A stretch of 64,000 nucleotides of DNA, from positions 120,537 to 184,536 of the forward strand of contig NZ_JASZYE010000008.1 of the NCBI RefSeq assembly GCF_030317145.1, written 5' to 3'. How positions within the stretch are numbered: position 1 is the stretch's first letter; the number at the start of each line of letters is the position of its first letter. This document shows positions 10,547-19,700 of the stretch, piece by piece. The translations under genes and the position numbers were made by a program. The notes beneath the pieces were generated by a model. The model was not told the origin of the DNA and ran no database searches. It saw nothing but the letters and a program-made list of their open reading frames with translations. Source of the stretch: Variovorax flavidus. GTDB taxonomy: Bacteria; Pseudomonadota; Gammaproteobacteria; Burkholderiales; Burkholderiaceae_C.

Positions 10547-11184
10547 AGCACATCACTTTCCATCTCGACTTCATTTCGCCCTATGCGTACCTGGCCTTCG
10601 AGCAACTGCCGCAAGCGCTCGAAGGGCTGAGCTACAGCGTGGCCTACCGGCCGGTGCTGCTCGGTGCGCTGCTCAAGCACCATGGCCAGCTCGGGCCGGG
10701 CGAGATCCCTGCGAAGCGCACGTGGACCTATCGCCACGTGCTGTGGCTCGGCCACCAGCACGGCATCCCGATCCAGATGCCTGCCACGCATCCCTACAAC
10801 CCGCTGCCGCACCTGCGCCTGGCGCTGGCGACCACGCCGGACGGTGACATCAGCCGGCACGTGGCCGAGACCATCTTTCGCGACGTGTGGCGCACGAGCG
10901 GCGAGGCGGGTGACGCCGCCCGGCTCGCCGCGCTGGCAGCACAACTGAAGCAGGTGCGCGACGCGGGCAGCGACGAAGCCAAGGCGCAGCTCAAGGCCAA
11001 CACGGATGAAGCCATCGCCCAGGGCGTCTTCGGCGTGCCGGCCTTCGTCGTCGACGGCCATCTGTTCTGGGGTTTCGATGGCCTTGCCATGCTGCGCGCC
11101 TACCTTGAAGGCGACGCATGGTTCAGCGGCCCGGACTGGGCCGGCGCCGACCAGCGGCCTTCGCTGCTCCGCAGCAATCGCTGA
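10543..11184 (+). CDS. 2-hydroxychromene-2-carboxylate isomerase / DsbA-family oxidoreductase-like protein
   Basis: A 213-residue thioredoxin-fold protein beginning ITFHLDFISPYAYLAF. The serine in FISPYAY occupies the place of the catalytic serine of HCCA isomerase, a kappa-class GST-like fold; there is no CxxC. The C-terminal GVFGVPAFVVDGHLFWG contains the cis-proline typical of the fold. HCCA isomerases act with glutathione in naphthalene breakdown, but homologues outside such operons, like this one, have unknown substrates. It is the last gene of the coupled run starting at 8887. Confidence 0.85.
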   Translation: MKHITFHLDFISPYAYLAFEQLPQALEGLSYSVAYRPVLLGALLKHHGQLGPGEIPAKRTWTYRHVLWLGHQHGIPIQMPATHPYNPLPHLRLALATTPDGDISRHVAETIFRDVWRTSGEAGDAARLAALAAQLKQVRDAGSDEAKAQLKANTDEAIAQGVFGVPAFVVDGHLFWGFDGLAMLRAYLEGDAWFSGPDWAGADQRPSLLRSNR

Positions 11185-11327
11185 CTTTCTTACAGGCTGA
11201 AACGCGGCCTGCGGGTTTCACCTTAAGTCGTCAGCAAGCGTTCAGTTTGGCGACAGGCTCGGGTCAGTCGGCACTCCAAGAATGCATCACGTCCCACGCC
11301 GTGGGCGCATATTTCTAAGGAGACGAC

Positions 11328-13022
11328 ATGGCAGCCACACTAGATTCACGGGGAGCGCCGCACAGCGCCCCCCGACCCATGAGTGCCGAGGAGAAGAAAG
11401 TCATCTTCGCCTCGTCCCTCGGGACCGTGTTCGAGTGGTACGACTTCTACCTCTACGGTTCGCTCGCGGCGATCATCGCCAAGCAGTTCTTCAGCGGCCT
11501 GGATGCGGGCGCGGCCTTCATCTTCGCGCTGCTGGCCTTTGCGGCGGGCTTCCTGGTTCGGCCTTTCGGCGCCATCGTGTTCGGCCGGCTCGGCGACATG
11601 ATCGGACGCAAGTACACCTTCCTGGTCACCATCCTGATCATGGGCCTGTCGACCTTCATCGTCGGCCTGCTGCCCAGCTACGCGACCATCGGCGTCGCGG
11701 CGCCGGTCATCCTCATCGCATTGCGCATGCTGCAGGGCCTGGCTCTCGGCGGCGAGTACGGCGGTGCAGCCACCTACGTGGCCGAGCACTCGCCGCACGG
11801 CAAGCGCGGTGCGTACACCTCGTGGATCCAGACCACTGCAACGCTCGGCCTGTTCCTGAGCCTGGTGGTCATTCTCGGCGTGCGTGAAGGCATGGGCGAG
11901 GCCGCGTTCGCCGAATGGGGCTGGCGCATTCCGTTCCTGGTGTCGATCCTGCTGCTCGGCGTGTCGGTGTGGATTCGCCTGTCGCTGTCGGAATCGCCCG
12001 CATTCCAGAAGATGAAGGCCGAGGGCAAGACCTCGAAGGCGCCGCTGTCCGAATCCTTCGGCCAGTGGAAGAACCTCAAGATCGTGATCCTGGCGCTCAT
12101 CGGCCTGACCGCCGGCCAGGCCGTGGTCTGGTACTCGGGCCAGTTCTATGCGCTCTTCTTCCTGACGCAGCAGCTCAAGGTCGATGCGACCACCGCCAAC
12201 CTGATGATCGCGGCCGCACTGCTGATCGGCACGCCCTTCTTCGTCGTGTTCGGCACGCTCTCGGACAAGATCGGCCGCAAGCCGATCATCATGGCCGGCT
12301 GCCTGCTGGCCGTGGTCACGTACTTCCCGGTCTTCAAGATGCTGACCGAAGCCGCGAACCCCGACCTCGCCCGCGCACAGGCCACGGCCGGCGTGACGGT
12401 GACGGCCGATCCGCGCTCGTGCTCCTTCCAGGGCAACCCGGTGGCACGCGAGATCGACTTCAGCAGCTCCTGCGACATCGCCAAGCGCTACCTGGTGCAG
12501 AACTCGGTGAGCTACGAGCGCGTCGATGGCCCGGCCGGCTCCCCGGCGGTCGTCAAGATCGGCGACGTGGCCATCACCGCCCCGAGCGGCAACGTGGTCA
12601 ATCACAAGTTCGACGAAGCCTCCGCCAAGGAGATCGCCGCGTTCAAGAAGAGCGTGGGCGAACAACTGAAGGCCGCCGGCTACCCGACCAAGGCCGACCC
12701 GGCCAAGATCAACAAGGTCTTGACGGTGGTGCTGCTGTTCTGGCTGGTGCTGCTCGTGACGATGGTCTATGGCCCGATCGCCGCGATGCTGGTCGAACTC
12801 TTCCCGACCCGCATCCGCTACACCTCGATGAGCCTGCCGTATCACATCGGCAACGGCTGGTTCGGTGGTCTGCTGCCGACGACTGCGTTCGCGATCGTTG
12901 CCAGCACCGGCAACATGTACAACGGCCTCTGGTACCCGATCGTCATCGCCGCGATGACGCTGGTGGTGGGCACGATCTTCATTCGTGAGACGAAGGATGT
13001 GGACATCTACGCCAACGACTAG
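11328..13022 (+). CDS. MFS transporter, metabolite:H+ symporter (MHS) type
   Basis: A 564-residue permease. FASSLGTVFEWYDFYLYGSL near residue 25 and the loop motif GRLGDMIGRKYTF near 85 are hallmarks of the MHS family (proline/betaine, alpha-ketoglutarate and shikimate permeases). The second half has GTLSDKIGRKPIIM. Unusually, ~115 residues (about 345-460) with two cysteines (SCSFQ, SSCDIAKRY) and low hydrophobicity sit between membrane helices where canonical members have a short loop. The start follows AAGGAGACGAC. It stands alone, with repeat copy C and a terminator downstream. The substrate is unknown, probably an organic acid. Confidence 0.92.
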   Translation: MAATLDSRGAPHSAPRPMSAEEKKVIFASSLGTVFEWYDFYLYGSLAAIIAKQFFSGLDAGAAFIFALLAFAAGFLVRPFGAIVFGRLGDMIGRKYTFLVTILIMGLSTFIVGLLPSYATIGVAAPVILIALRMLQGLALGGEYGGAATYVAEHSPHGKRGAYTSWIQTTATLGLFLSLVVILGVREGMGEAAFAEWGWRIPFLVSILLLGVSVWIRLSLSESPAFQKMKAEGKTSKAPLSESFGQWKNLKIVILALIGLTAGQAVVWYSGQFYALFFLTQQLKVDATTANLMIAAALLIGTPFFVVFGTLSDKIGRKPIIMAGCLLAVVTYFPVFKMLTEAANPDLARAQATAGVTVTADPRSCSFQGNPVAREIDFSSSCDIAKRYLVQNSVSYERVDGPAGSPAVVKIGDVAITAPSGNVVNHKFDEASAKEIAAFKKSVGEQLKAAGYPTKADPAKINKVLTVVLLFWLVLLVTMVYGPIAAMLVELFPTRIRYTSMSLPYHIGNGWFGGLLPTTAFAIVASTGNMYNGLWYPIVIAAMTLVVGTIFIRETKDVDIYAND

Positions 13023-13120
13023 CTAACCCCCAGGCTTTTTCACTTCGTGTAAACGCCTACCCCCTTGCAGGGGGCAATACCTGCGGCCCGGCGAAGCCGG
13101 TTCCGCGGTATTTCCCGGCT
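13022..13120. repeat. Interspersed C-rich palindromic repeat, copy C
   Basis: The region directly after the MFS stop contains CCCCCAGGCTTTTTCACTTC, then CCCCCTTGCAGGGGG, then GCGGCCCGGCGAAGCCGGTT. It is the most complete copy of the family also found at 4150-4256 (inverted), 7866-7918 and 57392-57480. Confidence 0.7.
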
Positions 13121-13139
13121 TGGGTGGGGAGTTTTTATG

Positions 13140-13170
13140 GGCCTCGCGCCTTGCGGTGCGGGGCCTTTTT
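13140..13170 (+). terminator. Rho-independent terminator after the MFS gene and repeat
   Basis: The stem GGCCTCGCGCC pairs with GGTGCGGGGCC (two imperfect pairs) over a TTGC loop and is followed by five T. It separates the MFS transporter from the small gene at 13194. Confidence 0.65.
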
Positions 13171-13193
13171 CATTTCAGTCAGGAGATTGGGTC

Positions 13194-13352
13194 ATGTGGA
13201 AGATCGGGATTGGGTTTGCCATCTTTGCGGTTGTCGTGTTGTTCGTCTTGATGAAGGCGGGGGACAAGGTGGACATGTCGGGGGAGAAGCACGGCGGGGA
13301 CTCGATGCACGCGCCGGCGACTGCACCGGCTGCGGGTGAAGCATCGAAATAG
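13194..13352 (+). CDS. Small single-pass membrane protein of unknown function
   Basis: A 52-residue product. One hydrophobic helix (residues 4-20, IGIGFAIFAVVVLFVLM) is followed by a charged, Ala/Pro-rich tail. AGGAGA at 13181-13186 is a good ribosome site 7 nt before the ATG. No family is recognised. It is likely a real gene because of the strong site, the membrane-protein-like composition and its own terminator-bounded position. Confidence 0.6.
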   Translation: MWKIGIGFAIFAVVVLFVLMKAGDKVDMSGEKHGGDSMHAPATAPAAGEASK

Positions 13353-13474
13353 GCACCTCTGAGTGCTGAAAGACGTCGATGACGGCTTCGACGCTCGATT
13401 AACATTCGTGCCGGCAGGCCGTCGCTTCCATCGGGACATCGTCCCGAACGCCGAGCCTGGACAAGGACACTGAT

Positions 13475-14572
13475 TTGGGCACCGAGAACGCTTTCACCGA
13501 ACTGGGCTTGGCACCTGATGCGACCGACAGCGAGGTGAAGGCAGCATGGCGCCGGCTCGTCTCGCAGTGGCATCCGGACCGCAACGACAGTTCCGATGCG
13601 GTGGCCAAGATGCAGCGCATCAATCAGGCGTTCGAGGAAATCCGTCGTGCCGGAACCCGTGTGCGCACGGATGACGCGGCCGCTGACGGCGCAGCGCCTG
13701 GCACAGCGCAAGAAAACGCCCGCGGATTCGACGACGACGGTACGGCGTCGCGGCACGCCGACGGCGCGCATCGGTCGCGTCGGCCCATCTCCCGCAAGGT
13801 CAAGCTCACGCTGGAGGAAGCCGCCATCGGTTGCATCAAGGTGCTGCGCGGCAAGGTCACCGATGTCTGCTCGACCTGCGCGGGCGCAGGTCATCAGGTG
13901 CTCGGCGGAAACTGCGCCCAGTGCGGCGGCTCGGGCGCCATGCCGAAGCGCTCCTTCTTCGGATGGCCCAGTGGCTACTACGAGTGCGATGCCTGCCTGG
14001 GCGGCGGCATCGCGAGGCAGCCGTGCCCGGCCTGCGACGGCTCCGGCAAGATGGATGCGCGCGCGTACAAGATCAAGGTTCGCATCCCGCATGGCGTGCG
14101 CCATGGGGACCTGCTGCATGTCGCTGGAGGACGCTCGCGTCCGGACAGCCCTCCCGCAGACCTCGAGATCCGCGTCGAGGTGTCGGAGCACGCGTTCTTC
14201 CAACTCGATGGCGACGGCACGATCCGATGCGAGATCCCGGTCGATGGTTTTGCGTGGATCGCCAACCGGTCGATCCAGGTGCCGACCGTCACCGGCCTGC
14301 ACGCGCTGCAGCTGGACCGCGAGCAACTCTCCTACCGCCTGAAGGGCCAGGGCTTCCCGACGACGCGCCGTGGTGCGCGCGGGGATCAGGTGATCACGCT
14401 CTCGCCGATCTTCCCGGATTCGCTCAGCACGGATCAGCAGATCCTGCTCGACCAGCTTCTGGCCACGACCTCGGGCGGCGGGCACAGCCCGGACTCTCGC
14501 CTTCGCGCGTGGAGCCGAGACCTTCGTGCCTGGGAGCGGGGCTTGTCCGGCCGAGGCGCTACAGGAGCCTGA
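13475..14572 (+). CDS. DnaJ-like co-chaperone with J domain and zinc-finger repeats
   Basis: A 365-residue protein. The N-terminal J domain (residues ~6-60) has the essential HPD in SQWHPDRND, followed by an acidic/Gly-poor linker. Four CxxCxGxG-type repeats follow (CSTCAGAG, CAQCGGSG, CDACLGGG, CPACDGSG, residues ~130-190) and then a DnaJ C-terminal substrate-binding domain. There is no Gly/Phe-rich stretch and the protein is slightly shorter than DnaJ (about 375), so it is more likely a specialised paralogue than the housekeeping dnaJ. The start is TTG 13475 with AAGGA 7 nt upstream. No grpE or dnaK is adjacent. Confidence 0.85.
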   Translation: MGTENAFTELGLAPDATDSEVKAAWRRLVSQWHPDRNDSSDAVAKMQRINQAFEEIRRAGTRVRTDDAAADGAAPGTAQENARGFDDDGTASRHADGAHRSRRPISRKVKLTLEEAAIGCIKVLRGKVTDVCSTCAGAGHQVLGGNCAQCGGSGAMPKRSFFGWPSGYYECDACLGGGIARQPCPACDGSGKMDARAYKIKVRIPHGVRHGDLLHVAGGRSRPDSPPADLEIRVEVSEHAFFQLDGDGTIRCEIPVDGFAWIANRSIQVPTVTGLHALQLDREQLSYRLKGQGFPTTRRGARGDQVITLSPIFPDSLSTDQQILLDQLLATTSGGGHSPDSRLRAWSRDLRAWERGLSGRGATGA

Positions 14573-15854
14573 TGCGCGCGGCCTGCGCCGCAAGCTCTTC
14601 GCGGAAGGCGGGGTGCGCGATGCCGATGAGTTCGCGGGCACGCTGCTTCGCCGACTTGCCGCGCAACTGCGCCACGCCGTACTCGGTCACGACATAGTTG
14701 ATGTCGTTCTTGCTGGTCGTCACGTGGGTGCCCGGCGAAAGCACCGGCACGATGCGCGAGACGGTGTCGCCCTTGGCCGTCGATGGCAGCACGATGAATG
14801 CCTTGCCACCCCGCGACCGGTTGGCGGCACGCACGAAGTCGGACTGGCCTCCGGTTCCCGAGAACGGTGCCGAGCCGAGGCTCTCCGAGCCGCATTGCCC
14901 CAGGAGGTCGATCTGCAGGGTGGCGTTGATCGCGACCAGGTTGTCGTTCATGCCCGCCAGCGCCGGGTCGTTGGTGTAGTTCACCGGATGCATCTCCAGC
15001 GCGGGGTTGCGGTTCATGTACCGGTAGAGCTTCCCGGAGCCCAGCGCGAAGGTGGCGATCATCTTGCCCGGCAGGTAATTCTTGCGTCGATTGGTGACGG
15101 CCCCGCACTCCACCAGCGACAGGATGCCGTCGCCGATCATCTCGGTGTGAATGCCGAGATCGCGCTTGTGCGCCAGTTGCATGACCACGGCATCGGGAAT
15201 GCCGCCATAGCCGATCTGCAACGTGGAGCCGTCGTCGATCATGTCGGCCACGTACTTGCCGATGGCTTCCTGCACGACGCCGATCTTCGGGAGGCCGACC
15301 TCGAGCACCGGCTCTTCGCTCTCGACCAGGGCGGCGACCTTCGACACATGCACACGGCAGTTGCCGAATGCAAAGGGCACATGCGGATTCACCTCCAGCA
15401 CCACGGCGCGCGCCTTGGCGACCGCGGCCATGGTGTAGTCGGCGCCGAGGCTGAGCGCGAAGAAGCCCTGCTCGTCCATGGGGGAGGCCATGCTGAACAC
15501 GACGTCCGCGGGCACCAGCCCGCGTTCGATCTGGTCGGGGATCTCCGAGAAGTAGTTCGGAATGAAATCGACCCAGCCGGCCTGTCCGCCCTCGCGCGTG
15601 GCGCCGCCGAAGAAATAGGCGACGTGGCGGACATGGTCCACCGTGGCCGGATCGATGTAGCCGTACTTCCGCAGCGCGAGGATCTGGCCGACCTTGACGT
15701 CGCGGAAATCCAGGCGCTGCTCCGACAGTGCCGTCAGGAGCGTTGGCGGTTCACCGACACCCGTTGGCACGACGATGAAGTCGCCATCGCGCACGTGGCG
15801 CACGGCTTCGGCCGGCGTGGTCCGCCGTTGCTGGTACATCTCGCGTGGCGACAT
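14559..15854 (-). CDS. Acetyl-CoA hydrolase/transferase family (4-hydroxybutyrate CoA-transferase-like)
   Basis: A 431-residue class I CoA-transferase. The C-terminal half contains QIDLLGQCGSES near residue 314, with the glutamate expected to form the CoA thioester, and glycine-rich loops such as IGYGGIPDAV near 214. Length and motifs fit the 4-hydroxybutyrate/acetyl-CoA transferase group rather than the two-subunit enzymes. It moves CoA between acetyl-CoA and a short acid. ATG 15854 is preceded by GGGAGA about 8 nt away. Its 3' end overlaps the DnaJ-like gene tail-to-tail by 14 bp. Confidence 0.88.
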   Translation of the reverse strand: MSPREMYQQRRTTPAEAVRHVRDGDFIVVPTGVGEPPTLLTALSEQRLDFRDVKVGQILALRKYGYIDPATVDHVRHVAYFFGGATREGGQAGWVDFIPNYFSEIPDQIERGLVPADVVFSMASPMDEQGFFALSLGADYTMAAVAKARAVVLEVNPHVPFAFGNCRVHVSKVAALVESEEPVLEVGLPKIGVVQEAIGKYVADMIDDGSTLQIGYGGIPDAVVMQLAHKRDLGIHTEMIGDGILSLVECGAVTNRRKNYLPGKMIATFALGSGKLYRYMNRNPALEMHPVNYTNDPALAGMNDNLVAINATLQIDLLGQCGSESLGSAPFSGTGGQSDFVRAANRSRGGKAFIVLPSTAKGDTVSRIVPVLSPGTHVTTSKNDINYVVTEYGVAQLRGKSAKQRARELIGIAHPAFREELAAQAARIRLL

Positions 15855-15921
15855 TCTCGGGTCTCCCGTGGGAGCGACGGCCCCCGCTGACCTCATTCTG
15901 AGGCCGATCCCGTGGTGGCCG

Positions 15922-16479
15922 CTAGGTGGCGCAGTCCGCCTGAATCTGCAGCCACGACCAGCGCGCGCGATAGGACGCGGATTTCTCGTGGAACAGATCG
16001 CGATGGGGTACGAGCGGGTTCATCGTCAACAGGCCGTCGTACAGCATGGCGAGGCCGTTCGGCGCATAGAGATCACCCGGCCGGATGCCGACGCACGTCG
16101 CGGGAACGAGGAAGCGGTCGATTCCGTCGCGGGCGCTGCGCAGTTCCTCGTAAGGCTGGCCGAAGTGCGATTCGTACCAGAGGTGAACGCGCGCCTGGTT
16201 CGACGCCTCGATCGTGACGCCGAGGTCGCCGAGCGCTTCATCGACGCGCGCTTGCACCCGGCGCTCACCCTCTTCGCTCGTGTCGCTGGCGTCGAAATAG
16301 AACAGGTCGTAGTCCTTGATGCCCGCTTCTGGCGCATGGCCGGACCGCAGGTTCCACACCGTTTGGAAGAGGCAGCCGGCGACCAGCCATCCGTCCGGGA
16401 GGTTCAAGGCGGGCCATCGGTCGAGGATGGCCCGGTTGTTGCGATTCCTGAGAATGTCGGCGATGAAGCGTTCTTGCAT
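15922..16479 (-). CDS. Nucleotidyltransferase family protein (COG3575/DUF925-like)
   Basis: A 185-residue protein. GWLVAGCLFQTVWNL near residue 30 and GIKDYDLFYFD near 53, with an acidic DYD pair, resemble the catalytic strand of minimal nucleotidyltransferases. The C-terminal half contains PNGLAMLYDGLLTMNPL. The family has no assigned reaction. ATG 16479 is used. A TTG at 16488, four bases after AGGAA, would add three residues and is a real alternative because its ribosome-site spacing is better. It is divergent from uvrA. Confidence 0.8.
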   Translation of the reverse strand: MQERFIADILRNRNNRAILDRWPALNLPDGWLVAGCLFQTVWNLRSGHAPEAGIKDYDLFYFDASDTSEEGERRVQARVDEALGDLGVTIEASNQARVHLWYESHFGQPYEELRSARDGIDRFLVPATCVGIRPGDLYAPNGLAMLYDGLLTMNPLVPHRDLFHEKSASYRARWSWLQIQADCAT

Positions 16480-16621
16480 GGCGCTCAATGGATTCCTGGC
16501 CGGCGATTGTCACCATCTTTTGAGGCGCCCCGGATCGCGGGTGCCTGTTTTGCGGGCAACCCAGCGGAAAGCCGCGCCGCTTCTGGGTTTCGTGGGGGCC
16601 GTCCCGGCGCCACGCACAGCC

Positions 16622-16630
16622 TTATCCACA
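16622..16630 (+). promoter_or_regulatory. Consensus DnaA box upstream of the double uvrA
   Basis: TTATCCACA is an exact match to the strong DnaA-binding nonamer. It lies about 100 bp before the uvrA start, in the divergent intergenic region. A chance match is possible and no further boxes were found next to it. Confidence 0.35.
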
Positions 16631-16730
16631 GAAATCCGGCGCAACTTTCGGCGCCTGTATCCGGTTGTCCTTTCACAAGCCAGGGTCGAGCCGAGTTCCT
16701 AGAATGTCTGCCCCATCCCGCAAGGTAGAC

Positions 16731-19700
16731 ATGACACAGGGCTCCATCCGGATACGCGGTGCACGTCAGCACAATCTCCAGAACCTCGACCTCGACATCC
16801 GCACCGGCGAGATGACGGTGGTCACCGGGCCCAGCGGTTCGGGCAAGTCGAGCCTGGTGTTCGACACCCTCTACGCCGAAGGCCAGCGGCGCTACGTCGA
16901 GACCTTTTCGGCCTACGCGCGGCAGTTTCTCGATCGCATGGACAAGCCGGCCGTCGACAAGGTCGAGGGCGTGCCGCCCGCGATCGCCATCGACCAGACG
17001 AATCCGGTGCGTTCGTCGCGCTCGACCGTCGGCACGATGACGGAACTCAACGATCACCTGAAGCTGCTCTTCGCGCGGGCGGCCCAGTTGTTCGACCGCG
17101 AGACGGCATTGCCCGTGCGGCACGACTCGCCGGATTCGATCTATGCCGAACTGGTCTCGCGCGCTGCCGCTGCGGGCGATCCGCGCGTGGTGCTGACCTT
17201 CCCGGTCGAACTGCCCGCCAGCACCAGCGCCGACGAAGTGACGCAATGGCTGTCCGCCAGCGGCTTCACGCGCGTGCAGGCCGAGCGCGAGGTCGCGACG
17301 CCGACCGGGCCGCGCAAGGTGCTCGACGTGGTGGCCGATCGCTTCCGTATCGCCGGCGCCGAACGGGCGCGCGTGGTGGAGGCGATCGAAGTGGCGCTCA
17401 AGCGCGGCAGCGGGCGCCTCACGGTCTACGCGCTGTCGGCGGAAGAGGGTACGGAGCCGGATATCTGGAAGTTCTCTACCGGCCTGCATTGCCCCGAGAG
17501 CGACATCCGCTACACCGACCCGATCCCGTCGATGTTCTCGTTCAACTCGGCGGTCGGCGCCTGCGAGACCTGCCGCGGCTTCGGCCGCGTGATCGGCGTC
17601 GATCTCGGCCTCGTGATCCCGAACGACAAGCTCACCTTGCGCGCCGGCGCGATCAAGACCATCCAGACGCCCGCATGGAAGGAAGCGCAGGACGATCTCA
17701 TGCGGCACGCCGAAGCGGCGGGCGTCCCGCGCGACACGCCGTGGAACAAGCTCACCGACGAGCAGAAGCACTGGGTGATCGAGGGCACGCCCAACTACAA
17801 GGAAGGCAACTGGAACAAGCAGTGGTACGGCGTGCGCCGCTTCTTCGCCTACCTGGAGAGCAAGGCGTACAAGATGCACATCCGTGTGCTCCTGTCGAAG
17901 TACCGCAGCTACACGCCGTGCCCGGTCTGCGCGGGCGCGCGGCTCAAGCTCGAAAGCCTCTTGTGGCGCATCGGCAGCAAGGAAGACGCCGATGCGGTGC
18001 TCCCTCCCGCCAAGCGCTTCATGCCGGTCGGCGCGAAGTGGTCGCGCGAACAGCTCGAAGCCCTGCCCGGCCTGTGCCTGCATGACCTCATGCTGCTGCC
18101 CATCGAACGGCTCCGGCGCTTCTTCGACGGCATCGAGAGCCACGGCAACAGCAGCACGGCCAGCGAAGGCGACGTGCAGGCGCTCAAGCTCCTGTTCGAG
18201 GAAATCACGACGCGCCTGCGCTACCTGCACGACGTCGGCATCGGCTACCTCACGCTCGACCGCCAGAGCCGCACGCTCAGCGGCGGCGAGGTGCAGCGCA
18301 TCAACCTCACGACGGCGCTGGGCACCTCGCTGGTCAACACGCTCTTCGTGCTCGACGAGCCCAGCATCGGCCTGCATCCGCGCGACATGAACCGCATCAC
18401 CGAAGCGATGCTGCGCCTGCGCGATGCGGGCAACACGCTGGTGGTGGTAGAGCACGACCCGGCCGTGATGCTGGCCGCCGACCGCGTGATCGACATGGGG
18501 CCTGGTCCCGGCGTGCGCGGCGGGCAGATCGTGTTCGACGGCAGCACCGACGCATTGCGCGACGCCGAGACGCTCACCGGCCAGTACCTCGGCGGCCGCA
18601 AGCAGATCGGCATGGGCTTCCGCCGCATGGTGAGCGACAACACGCCGCGCCTCATCCTCGAAGGCGTGCGCGAGCACAACCTGCAGGACGTGACGGTCGA
18701 GCTGCCGCTCGCACGGCTGGTGTGCATCACCGGCGTCAGCGGCTCCGGCAAGTCCACGCTGGTGCAGGACGTGCTGGCGCCCGCGCTGATGCGGCACTTC
18801 GGCAAGGCGACCGAAACCCCCGGTGCGCACGACCGGATGCTGGGCGCCGATCATCTGAGCGACGTGGTCTTCGTCGACCAATCGCCGATCGGCAAGACGG
18901 CGCGCTCCAACCCTGCGAGCTACGTGGGCGCGTGGGACGCGATCCGCGAGATCTTCGCCACGGCCGGGCTTTCGCGGCAGCGCGGCTACACGGCGTCGAA
19001 GTTCAGCTTCAACAGCGGTGATGGCCGCTGTCCGACCTGCGGCGGTTCGGGCTTCGAGCACGTGGAGATGCAGTTCCTCTCCGACGTCTACCTGCGCTGC
19101 CCGGATTGCGATGGCAAGCGCTACCGGCCCGAGATTCTCGAAGTGACGATCGAGCGCGCAGGGCGTGCCGTCAACGTGGCCGATGTGCTCGACCTCACGG
19201 TGGCAGAGGCCGCTGCGGCCTTCGCCTCCGATCGCGAGGTGCTGCGCATGCTGCAGCCCATCGTCGACGTCGGGCTCGACTACGTGAAGCTCGGCCAGCC
19301 GGTGCCCACGCTCAGCGGCGGCGAGGCGCAGCGCCTCAAGCTGGCGGGCTTTCTTGCGGAAGCCGCGAAGAACGCCAGCGCCAGCAAGCAGCCGCTGGCG
19401 CGCAAGGGCACGCTGTTCCTCTTCGACGAACCGACCACCGGCCTGCACTTCGACGACATCGCGCGGCTGATGCGCGCGTTGCGCAAGCTGCTCGAAGCGG
19501 GGCATTCGCTGGTCGTCATCGAACACAACCTCGATGTGATCCGCGCCAGCGACTGGCTGATCGACCTGGGGCCGGAAGGTGGCGAAGGCGGCGGCCAGGT
19601 CGTTGCGGTCGGCACGCCCGAGCAGGTGCGGGAGAACCGCGCGTCCCTCACCGGTGCCGCGCTGGCCGACTACGAACTGGCGATCGGCCCCGGCGCCTAC

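Noticed and set aside
11196..11215. Hairpin after the HCCA-isomerase gene as a terminator
   Set aside because: Only GAAAC/GTTTC pair, the inner bases do not, and there is no T-run.
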